Shown here: in pieces, positions 6,727 through 12,623 of the stretch
Layout: every line of letters begins with the position of its first letter
How positions within the stretch are numbered: position 1 is the stretch's first letter
NCBI GenBank assembly: GCA_964292295.1
Contig: CAXYVC010000063.1
Coordinates: 1 to 15,103 of the forward strand
Origin: CAXYVC01 sp964292295
Lineage (GTDB): Bacteria > Acidobacteriota > Holophagae > Holophagales > Holophagaceae
Reading direction: 5' to 3'
Length of the DNA: 15,103 nucleotides
The notes under the pieces: generated by a model
Databases searched by the model: none
Seen by the model: only the letters and a program-made list of their open reading frames with translations
Told to the model about the DNA's origin: nothing
Made by a program: the position numbers and the translations under genes

Positions 6727-8075
6727 GGGGCCTCCTCCAGGAGCGCCCGCAGGGCCTGCGCCGGCAGCTTGCCCCGGGCGTCGAAGGGCAGCGCCGCGGG
6801 GAAGCGCCAGCGGCGGGGCAGCGCCACCGGGTCGAAGCGCCGCGCGAGGTGCGCGCGCAGCGCCTCCCGCAGGGCGCGGTCCCCCGCCACGCCCGGGGCC
6901 GGCACGACCACCGCCCCCAGGAAGGCCCGGTGGCCCTGGAGCACCGCCACCGCCGCGTCCCGCACCAGGGGATGCGCCCGCAGGCAGGCCTCCACCTCGG
7001 GCAGGCTCACCCGCTTCTCCTCCAGCTTCACCACGCGATCCAGGCGTCCCCGCAGACGGAAGCGGCCGTCAGGCAGGAAGTCCACCGCGTCGGGCAGCGC
7101 CACGGGCAGGCCGCCGGTGTTGGGCGACACCACGCGCAGGGCCCCCGCGTCGTCCCGGTCCACGGTGGAGCCGGGAAAGGGCGTCCAGGTGCCCTCGGGG
7201 TCCTCCGGGCCCCTGCGGCGCCAGGCGATGCCGCCGGTCTCGGTGCTGCCGTAGACCTCCAGGGGGGCCTCGCCGATGACCCGCCGGTAGGCCTCCGCGT
7301 CCTCCGCCGCCAGGGGACCGCCGGAGCAGAAGACCTCCCGGAGGCGCTCCCGGTGCGGCGCCAGATCGAGCAGGCGGTGCAGGCGGCCCAGGTGGGCGGG
7401 GCTCCCCACCAGCAGAAGCGCATCCGCCGATTCCAGGTCCCGCCCCAGGCGCTCGGGATCGGAGCTGGCCTCCGCCTGCCACACGCGGCCGGCACAGAGC
7501 GGCCAGAGCAGGCGGAAGAGCAGGCCGTAGATGTGGTGGTGGGGCACGGTGCCCAGCACGAGGGCCCCCGCAGCGCGCGCCCCGAAGCAGGCCTCCAGGG
7601 TCTCCACCTCCGCCGCGAGCTGGGCCAGGTCCTTGGGCACGCGCCTGGGCTCCCCGGAGCTGCCGGAGGTGCAGAGCTCCAGGCAGCCCTCCAGGCGCGC
7701 CACGGGGCGGGCCTCCGCCGACGGGAGCTCCCGCAGGTCCAGCCAGGCCTCCCCCGCCGCGCCGGGCGCCTCGTCCGCGAGCACCGCCTCGAAGGCGTCC
7801 CGCAGCGCCGCCCGGGTATCCGGCAGGCCGTTCGGGGGCACCACGGCCACGCGCCCCTCCGCCCACAGGGCCAGGAGCCCCACGGCGAAGTCCCACGCGT
7901 TCCCCATCGCCAGCAGCCAGCGGCGCTCCGGCCTGGGCGCCAGGACGGCCCGGAGCCCCGCCACGCGGGCCTCGAGTTCCCCAAGGGCGCGCACTTCCCC
8001 CCCGACGCGGGCCGCGGGAAGCCGCGCCTCGCGGCGGCCGGAGAGGACCTGATCCAGGGGCAGGAAGGCGCTCAC
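6723..8075 (-). CDS. apeH: Aryl-acid AMP-ligase / adenylating enzyme (ApeH)
   Basis: A 450-aa member of the ANL adenylate-forming superfamily, compact but complete. The phosphate loop is TSGSSGEPRRVPK at 136-148, the A5 motif YGSTETGG at 275-282, the hinge region RGRLDRVVKLEEKRVSLPEVE at 342-361, and the late catalytic lysine is Lys436 in DARGKLP. In APE biosynthesis ApeH activates the aromatic starter acid (4-hydroxybenzoate in the Xenorhabdus system) and loads it onto a carrier protein. Here the ammonia-lyase in the same operon suggests cinnamate or 4-coumarate as starter, which is inference. The start is GTG 8075, overlapping the membrane-protein stop as GTGA; the open frame continues upstream but into the membrane gene with no family similarity. 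Confidence 0.92.
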   Translation of the reverse strand: MSAFLPLDQVLSGRREARLPAARVGGEVRALGELEARVAGLRAVLAPRPERRWLLAMGNAWDFAVGLLALWAEGRVAVVPPNGLPDTRAALRDAFEAVLADEAPGAAGEAWLDLRELPSAEARPVARLEGCLELCTSGSSGEPRRVPKDLAQLAAEVETLEACFGARAAGALVLGTVPHHHIYGLLFRLLWPLCAGRVWQAEASSDPERLGRDLESADALLLVGSPAHLGRLHRLLDLAPHRERLREVFCSGGPLAAEDAEAYRRVIGEAPLEVYGSTETGGIAWRRRGPEDPEGTWTPFPGSTVDRDDAGALRVVSPNTGGLPVALPDAVDFLPDGRFRLRGRLDRVVKLEEKRVSLPEVEACLRAHPLVRDAAVAVLQGHRAFLGAVVVPAPGVAGDRALREALRAHLARRFDPVALPRRWRFPAALPFDARGKLPAQALRALLEEAP

Positions 8076-8632
8076 GAAGGCCTCCCCCCCAGCACCCGGC
8101 GGCGCACCAGCCACTCGCCCGCGAAGAGCAGGCCCATGAGCAGGTAGGCCACGAGGCCGTTGTAGAGCAGCCAGGTCGCCCGGCTGGCGCGGAAGGCAGT
8201 CCAGGCGGCGAGGGCGCCGTTCCCCACGAAGAAGAGGCACCAGACCTGGGTGACGCGGCGCGTGTAGGCCACGCCCTCCGGCGGGAGCTGCGGATCCTGC
8301 AGGCGGGCGAGGCGCTCCACCACCGTGGGCGGGCGCAGGAGGGAACGCCCGAAGAGGGCGAGCATGCCGGCGTTCACGAGCGCGGGGTACAGGCGCAGCA
8401 GGCGCTCGGAGCCCGAGACGGGCACGGCCGCGCAGAGGCCCGCCGTGGCGCCGAGGATCAGCCACTCCCCCCGCGCGACCTGCCCGAGGCCGCGCCGCGC
8501 CGCCCGGCTCGTGGCGGCGAGGGCCAGCAGGGCCAGGGCCACCCAGCGGGGCGAGAGCCGCGCAAGACCGAAGTACACCAGCAGGGGGTAGGCCAGCAGC
8601 AGCGCGCCGCGCGCCAGCGTCCCCGCCCCCAT
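8072..8632 (-). CDS. apeG: COG4648-like integral membrane protein (ApeG-like)
   Basis: A 186-aa protein with several hydrophobic segments: about residues 7-25, 28-42, 58-72, 82-95, 130-147 and 152-172. It contains the family pattern RLYPALVNAGMLALFG near 79-94 and YTRRVTQVWCLFFVGNG near 123-139, both recognised from the COG4648 membrane proteins found in APE clusters between the carrier proteins and the ligase. Its biochemical role is unknown; an inner-membrane scaffold or transfer role is plausible. Its ATG at 8632 lies 8 bases after the ApeF stop, the only true gap in the operon, and its stop overlaps the ApeH start by 4 bases. Confidence 0.85.
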   Translation of the reverse strand: MGAGTLARGALLLAYPLLVYFGLARLSPRWVALALLALAATSRAARRGLGQVARGEWLILGATAGLCAAVPVSGSERLLRLYPALVNAGMLALFGRSLLRPPTVVERLARLQDPQLPPEGVAYTRRVTQVWCLFFVGNGALAAWTAFRASRATWLLYNGLVAYLLMGLLFAGEWLVRRRVLGGRPS

Positions 8633-8640
8633 GGCGCCCC

Positions 8641-8898
8641 TCAGCCCTGGAGCATCCGGTGCACGACGTCCACCACGTCGCCCACCGTGCGCACGTTCTT
8701 GAAGGTCTCGGGCTGCACCCGCCTGCCCGTCATCTCCTGGAGGGAGAGGGCCAGGTCCACGGCGTCGATGCTGTCCAGGTCCAGCTCCTCGAAGAGGGTG
8801 GACGCCAGCGTGATCGCGGCGGGATCCAGCTCGAAGTGCCCGGCCAGGGTCTCCCGCACCCGCCCGAAGATCTCGTCCTTGGTCATCGACACGCTCAT
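8641..8898 (-). CDS. apeF: Acyl carrier protein (ApeF-like)
   Basis: An 85-aa acyl carrier protein. The phosphopantetheine attachment site is Ser43 in ELDLDSIDAVDLA, followed by the standard helix. DSIDA rather than DSLD is common in carrier proteins of aryl polyene and flexirubin clusters. It would hold the starter or growing chain as a thioester on a 4'-phosphopantetheine arm; no phosphopantetheinyl transferase gene is in the window. The start at 8898 overlaps the upstream carrier gene's stop by 4 bases (ATGA); a second Met four codons later is an alternative. The split of duties between the two carriers cannot be told from the sequence. Confidence 0.92.
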   Translation of the reverse strand: MSVSMTKDEIFGRVRETLAGHFELDPAAITLASTLFEELDLDSIDAVDLALSLQEMTGRRVQPETFKNVRTVGDVVDVVHRMLQG

Positions 8899-9164
8899 GC
8901 CTCGTGCTCTCCGTGCGCGGCCACGAAGGCCACCAGTCCCTTCACATCCCGGAAGTAGGCCTTGGCCTCGGGGTCGTCCGCCTTGAGGCGGATGCCGTAC
9001 CGCTTGCGCAGCGCGATGCCGAGCTCGAAGGCGTCGATGGAGTCGAGGCCGAGCCCCTCCCCGAAGAGGGGCTGGTCGTCGCCGATCTCCTCGGGGCGCA
9101 AGTCCTCCATGTCGAGGGTCTCCACGATCAGGCGCTTGATCTCGTCCGTGCTGGGGGGGGTCAT
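8895..9164 (-). CDS. apeE: Acyl carrier protein (ApeE-like)
   Basis: An 89-aa acyl carrier protein with the attachment Ser42 in GLGLDSIDAFELG. It is acidic overall with a longer third helix region (KADDPEAKAYFRDVKGL), unlike its neighbour ApeF, so the two are not recent duplicates. The first carrier gene after the acyltransferase corresponds in order to ApeE, which in studied systems receives the activated aryl starter. The ATG at 9164 overlaps the acyltransferase stop by 4 bases; the longer open frame upstream (to 9599) is a shadow of the acyltransferase gene and was not used. Confidence 0.92.
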   Translation of the reverse strand: MTPPSTDEIKRLIVETLDMEDLRPEEIGDDQPLFGEGLGLDSIDAFELGIALRKRYGIRLKADDPEAKAYFRDVKGLVAFVAAHGEHEA

Positions 9165-9922
9165 CGTGGTCCTGTGTCCTGGGTGAAGAAGGCCTCCAGG
9201 GCCTCCGTGAGGCGCCGGGCCGCCCGGGGCCCGGGCTCCGTGCCGCGGAGCCATGCCCGGAGGGGCAGGGGCGGACGTGCTGCGAGCTGGAACCGGCACC
9301 TGCGCTGGGGGAGATTGTACAGCCTGCGCCCCTTCGTCCACGCGGGCGGATCGCAGGACAGGCGCACGGGCAGGATCGGGGCTCCGCTGGCCAGGGCCAC
9401 GTGGGCGGCGCCCCGCCGGAAGCGCGGCTGGGCGCCCGGCGCGCTGCGGGTGCCCTCGGGGAAGAGCACCAGGTTGTGCCCCGCGGCCAGGGCCTCCGTG
9501 CAGCGGGCCATGCAGGACGCGTCGTTGGGGATGTAGCCCGCGGCGCGCAGTACGCCGCCGAAGCCGACGCTGCTCCGCAGGCGCGCCTTCACCACGCACA
9601 GGGCGTCCGGGAGCAGGCCGAGGAGCAGCACCACGTCCAGGTAGGTGGGGTGGTTCGCCACCACCAGGGTGCCGCGCAGCTCCCGAAAGGCCTCTCCGCC
9701 CTCCACGTCCAGGCGGAGCACCCCTGCCGCGCGGAAAACCGCCACCAGGGCCCGGAAGCAGGCGCGCACCACGGCCCGGGCCCGCCGCTCCCGCACCTCT
9801 CGCCCGCCGGGAAGCAGGGCGAGAAGAGGAAAGCCCAGGAAGCCGAGCAGCGCGCCCCCGAGGCCGAAGGCCGCCACCGCGGCAGCGCAGACGGCCCCGC
9901 GCCAGAGGCGGCTAGGCGACAT
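9161..9922 (-). CDS. apeD: 1-acyl-glycerol-3-phosphate acyltransferase family protein (ApeD-like)
   Basis: A 253-aa PlsC-type acyltransferase. Residues 9-38 form an N-terminal hydrophobic region likely to anchor it in the inner membrane. The catalytic HX4D motif is NHPTYLD with His91 and Asp96, and the substrate-binding FPEGTRS lies at 154-160. In the APE operon it probably transfers an acyl chain, possibly the polyene itself, to a glycerol-type or other lipid acceptor. The ATG at 9922 overlaps the end of the upstream gene by 11 bases, and the N-terminus then begins just before the membrane segment. The family is certain; the acceptor is unknown. Confidence 0.9.
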   Translation of the reverse strand: MSPSRLWRGAVCAAAVAAFGLGGALLGFLGFPLLALLPGGREVRERRARAVVRACFRALVAVFRAAGVLRLDVEGGEAFRELRGTLVVANHPTYLDVVLLLGLLPDALCVVKARLRSSVGFGGVLRAAGYIPNDASCMARCTEALAAGHNLVLFPEGTRSAPGAQPRFRRGAAHVALASGAPILPVRLSCDPPAWTKGRRLYNLPQRRCRFQLAARPPLPLRAWLRGTEPGPRAARRLTEALEAFFTQDTGPR

Positions 9923-10616
9923 GCCAGCTCCAGGCCTGGCCGCCGCCCTTCCAGGCGCCTGCGCCCCCGGCGGCCCGGAGACTCTCCAGGAAGGCCGCGG
10001 CCATGGGGCGCGCCTCCGTCTCGCCACAGGCCTCCCAGGAGAGGCGCAGCTCCGCGGGAGCACCGGATCCCAGCAGCAGGGCCAGGGAGCAGGCCCCGGC
10101 GCCCTCCTCCTCGAAGGCCGAGAGCAGGGACGGCAGCGGCACGTCCCCGTACACGAAGAGCAGGGGCCGCTCCGGATCCGCGTACCAGGCGGCGTAGGCT
10201 TCCGCGAGCCCCCAGCCGAGGGTGGCTTCCCCCGCAGCCAGGGCGGAGAGGCCCGCCCGGTTTCCCTGGGCGATGGAGAGCAGGCCCGCGGGCGCGTTGT
10301 GCACCGAGAGCCCGAAGGCCGTGGGGCTGACGGGCTCCCCCGCGGCGAGGTCGGAGAGGATCTCCAGGGTGCGCGCCACGTCCCCGTGGCGGCTGGCGAA
10401 GACCATGCGCAGGTCGCCGCCCGCCGGATGGCAGCGCAGGGCACCGTGCAGCATGCCCCGCGCCAGGGCACCCAGGCGGCGGCGCAGCAGCGGAGCCAGG
10501 ACGGACACGTCCGGCGCCCCGCAGGCCTGTTCGGCCCAGCCCCACGGGGCGGGCAGGGCCGGGGCCTCCGCCTCGGTCCAGGCGGCAAGGTGAAGGATGG
10601 GAAGGCGGATGTCCAT
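9912..10616 (-). CDS. apeC: Beta-ketoacyl synthase-like chain length factor (ApeC-like)
   Basis: A 234-aa truncated ketosynthase homologue matching the N-terminal-domain-only family of APE clusters (PF13723-type). The recognisable core is SPTAFGLSVHNAPAGLLSIAQ near residues 97-117, where a functional ketosynthase would have its Cys elbow after this region; no TACSS-like nucleophile and no catalytic His pair are present. It therefore should be catalytically dead and act as chain-length factor for the ketosynthase at 1551-2735, as described for ApeO:ApeC. It is the first gene of the operon. The ATG at 10616 is preceded by a modest AGGGG. It ends with TAG and overlaps the acyltransferase start by 11 bases. 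Confidence 0.87.
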   Translation of the reverse strand: MDIRLPILHLAAWTEAEAPALPAPWGWAEQACGAPDVSVLAPLLRRRLGALARGMLHGALRCHPAGGDLRMVFASRHGDVARTLEILSDLAAGEPVSPTAFGLSVHNAPAGLLSIAQGNRAGLSALAAGEATLGWGLAEAYAAWYADPERPLLFVYGDVPLPSLLSAFEEEGAGACSLALLLGSGAPAELRLSWEACGETEARPMAAAFLESLRAAGGAGAWKGGGQAWSWHVA

Positions 10617-10634
10617 GGGCCCCTGAGCAAAGCC

Positions 10635-10654
10635 TCGATCGTACCCGACCGTAC
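10635..10654. repeat. Tandem 10-bp direct repeat ahead of the APE operon
   Basis: Two adjacent 10-bp units, TCGATCGTAC and CCGACCGTAC, match at 8 of 10 positions and place two GTAC palindromes exactly one helical turn apart, 19-38 bp upstream of the first APE gene. The spacing and position are what an operator would show, but no known regulator motif is recognised and chance is possible in a region this GC-rich. Confidence 0.3.
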
Positions 10655-10659
10655 AGCGC

Positions 10660-10681
10660 GAGGGCCCCGGAAGGGGCCCTC
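10660..10681 (-). terminator. GC-rich hairpin downstream of csp (possible terminator or attenuator)
   Basis: A perfect 9-bp inverted repeat (GAGGGCCCC / GGGGCCCTC) around a 4-base loop lies 17 bp after the csp stop and 44 bp before the first APE gene, both on the minus strand. There is no T-tract on its downstream side, so it is not a classic intrinsic terminator; it could be a weak or partial terminator, an mRNA-end stabiliser, or both. Confidence 0.5.
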
Positions 10682-10697
10682 AGGGGATGCGGCGCGC

Positions 10698-10901
10698 CTA
10701 GAGCTTGGCGACGTTGCTGGCCTGGGGCCCCTTGGGGCCCTGGACGATCTCGAAGCTCACGCGGGCCTTCTCCTCCAGGCTGCGGAAACCCTTGGTCTGG
10801 ATGGCGGAGTAGTGGACGAAGATGTCCGGCCCTCCCTCGTCGGGCGTGATGAAGCCGTAGCCCTTCTCAGCGTTGAACCACTTGACGATGCCTTCGGACA
10901 T
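10698..10901 (-). CDS. Cold-shock domain protein (CspA family)
   Basis: A 67-aa single cold-shock domain, the standard length. It begins GIVKWFNAEKGYGFI, with RNP1 (KGYGFI, residues 13-18) and RNP2 (DIFVHYSAI, 26-34) intact, so it should bind single-stranded RNA and DNA as an RNA chaperone. The ATG at 10901 is certain from the family. Its upstream leader holds a GC-rich hairpin close to the start codon, and only a weak purine stretch (GGGAAAG) serves as ribosome binding site. It lies 81 bp upstream of the APE operon on the same strand; partial read-through is possible. Whether it responds to cold or is constitutive is not visible. Confidence 0.97.
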   Translation of the reverse strand: MSEGIVKWFNAEKGYGFITPDEGGPDIFVHYSAIQTKGFRSLEEKARVSFEIVQGPKGPQASNVAKL

Positions 10902-11128
10902 GGTGCGGGTCTTTCCCGGGGCATACGCCCCATGTGCCCGGGATGGCGTTCGCGCACCGCCAGGCCGGGCACCTGGAGGCGTGGGGAGACAAGGCTCCGT
11001 TGGAAAGACGAGGGGCCGGAGGGCCCCGGGTCCCGTTTTTCTGTTTCCAAAAAGCGGGGGGATGCGGACAGGTTAGCGGGGCGCGCCTCCGCCCGCAATC
11101 GCCCGCGCGAGGGTATTACGCTGGAGCC
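10902..11128. promoter_or_regulatory. Divergent intergenic region and structured leader between csp and nth fusion
   Basis: This 227-bp stretch has no gene I can support. Reading on the minus strand, a hairpin GGGGC/GCCCC (10918-10931, 4-base loop) flanked by CCCGGG copies (10915-10920, 10937-10942) sits 13 bases from the csp start. Reading on the plus strand, GGGGCC/GGCCCC (11012-11027) precedes a TTTTT run at 11036-11040, and an outer inverted repeat TTGGAAA/TTTCCAA spans 11000-11050. It must hold the promoters of both csp and the nth fusion, but no convincing -35/-10 pair is visible on either strand. Confidence 0.6.
11012..11040 (+). terminator. Intrinsic-terminator-like hairpin plus T-run, no gene upstream
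   Basis: A 6-bp GC stem (11012-11017 with 11022-11027, 4-base loop GGAG) is followed by GGGTCCCG and then five T on the plus strand. It resembles a weak intrinsic terminator, or an attenuator in the leader of the gene starting at 11129. The 8-base distance between stem and T-run weakens the call. No plus-strand gene ends just before it. Confidence 0.3.
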
Positions 11129-12577
11129 ATGCGCTGGACCCCGAAGCAGCTCCAGGATCTGAGGCGAGGCCTCGACGCGGCCTATCCGGACGCACGCTGC
11201 GCCCTGGACCACCGCGACCCCTTCCAGCTGGTGGTGGCCACGATCCTCAGCGCCCAGTGCACGGACGCCCGGGTGAACCTCACCACCCCCGCCCTCTTCG
11301 CCCGCTACCCGGACGCGGCACGCCTCGCGGCGGCGGATCTGGCGGAGCTCGAAGCCCTCATCCGCCCCACGGGCTTCTTCCGCAACAAGGCCCGCAACCT
11401 CGTGGGCCTGGGCCAGGCCCTGGCGGCCCGGCACGGAGGCGCCGTGCCCTCGGATCCGGCGGCCCTCTCGGCCCTGCCCGGCGTGGGGCAGAAGACCGCC
11501 AACGTCGTGCTGGCCAACGCCTTCGGCATCCCCGCCCTGGCGGTGGACACCCACATCTTCCGCGTGGCGCGCCGCCTGGGCCTCTCCGAGGCGGCCACCC
11601 CCGAGAAGGTGGAGGCGGACCTCTGCCGCGCCTTCCCGCGGGAGAGCTGGATCGCCCTGCACCACCAGCTCATCTGGCACGGGCGCCGCTGCTGCGAGGC
11701 CCGCCGCCCCGCCTGCGCCTCCTGCCCCCTGCACGCGCTCTGCCCCACGGGGCGGGGCCTTCAGGCCGGTCCCCACACCGGCGCACCCGTGCGCCGCGCG
11801 CCGTCCGCGGAGCCCCCGCGCCTCCTTCCCGCGCCAGGAGCCGAAGGCCCGAGGCGCATCGTGTCACTGGTGCCCAGCCTCACGGAGCTGCTCGCGCGCT
11901 GGGGCTTGGCCGCGCGCCTTGCCGGGCGCACCCGCTTCTGCGTTGCGCCCAGCTGGATCCGGGCCACGGTGCCGGCCCTCGGCGGCCCCAAGGACCCGGA
12001 CCTCGAGGCCCTGGAGGCCCTCGCGCCCGACCTCGTGCTGATGGAGCGGGACGAGAACAGCCGGGAGAGCGCCGAGGCCCTCACCAGGGCCGGCCTTCCC
12101 ACGCTGGTGCTGAAGGTCGACTCCCTGCGCGCCTGCGCGGCTGAGCTACGCCGCCTGGGGGCGGCCGTGGGCGCCCGGGAGGCGGCGGAAGCCGAGGCCG
12201 CAGCCCTCGAGGCGGAGCTGCGCCCCGCACCGCGCAGAGGCCCCCGCGCCCTGGTGCTCCTGTGGAAGGAGCCCTGGATCGCCGCCGGCACGGGCACCTG
12301 CCTGGGCGACCTGGTGCGCCAGGGGGGCTTCCGCCTGGTGGGCGGCGCCCGCTACCCGCGGCTGGACGGGGACGACCTGGAGGCCCTGGCGCCGGACCTG
12401 GTGCTGCTGCCCGACGACCCCTTCCCCTGGAAGGAACGGGACATTCGGGAACTCCAGCGCCGCTTCCCGGACGCGGAGGTGCGCCGCGTGGACGGCCGCG
12501 CCCTGGCCTGGAACCCCGGCCGCAGCCTCGAGGGCCTCGCCCTCCTGCGGAAGCTCCGCGCCGGATTTCCCCCCTGA
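11129..12577 (+). CDS. nth: Endonuclease III fused to a BtuF/TroA-type substrate-binding domain
   Basis: A 482-aa two-domain protein. Residues 1-210 are a complete endonuclease III: helix-hairpin-helix LPGVGQKTANVV with catalytic Lys122, catalytic Asp140 in VDTHIFRVARRLGL, and the 4Fe-4S ligands Cys189, Cys196, Cys199 and Cys205 (CX6CX2CX5C). This is a bifunctional glycosylase/AP lyase for oxidised pyrimidines. After a Pro/Ala-rich linker (about 206-241), residues 242-482 form a helical-backbone metal-receptor/cobalamin-binding-type domain: RRIVSLVPSLTELL, LGGPKDPDLEALEALAPDLVL, and a C-terminal PDDPFPWKERDI. There is no signal peptide, so that domain must stay in the cytoplasm. The ATG at 11129 matches the Nth N-terminus and has GGAG just upstream. 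No separate start or Shine-Dalgarno is seen at the junction. Both families are clear; the role of the second domain is unknown. Confidence 0.92.
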   Translation: MRWTPKQLQDLRRGLDAAYPDARCALDHRDPFQLVVATILSAQCTDARVNLTTPALFARYPDAARLAAADLAELEALIRPTGFFRNKARNLVGLGQALAARHGGAVPSDPAALSALPGVGQKTANVVLANAFGIPALAVDTHIFRVARRLGLSEAATPEKVEADLCRAFPRESWIALHHQLIWHGRRCCEARRPACASCPLHALCPTGRGLQAGPHTGAPVRRAPSAEPPRLLPAPGAEGPRRIVSLVPSLTELLARWGLAARLAGRTRFCVAPSWIRATVPALGGPKDPDLEALEALAPDLVLMERDENSRESAEALTRAGLPTLVLKVDSLRACAAELRRLGAAVGAREAAEAEAAALEAELRPAPRRGPRALVLLWKEPWIAAGTGTCLGDLVRQGGFRLVGGARYPRLDGDDLEALAPDLVLLPDDPFPWKERDIRELQRRFPDAEVRRVDGRALAWNPGRSLEGLALLRKLRAGFPP

Positions 12578-12612
12578 ACCCCGCCCGGCCCCATCGCTGG
12601 CATCCTGCTTCC

Positions 12613-12618
12613 AGGAGG
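12613..12618 (+). promoter_or_regulatory. Strong Shine-Dalgarno for the tandem thioredoxin gene
   Basis: AGGAGG lies 5 bases before the ATG at 12624, a perfect match to the anti-Shine-Dalgarno core. It fixes the start of the downstream gene. Few genes in this window have a site this good. Confidence 0.85.
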
Positions 12619-12623
12619 CCGCC

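Noticed and set aside
11740..11870. Nth and the binding domain as two separate genes
   Set aside because: No stop codon, Shine-Dalgarno or ATG occurs at the junction; possible GTG codons lack a ribosome binding site. Kept as one fused gene, with error or stop loss noted as the alternative.
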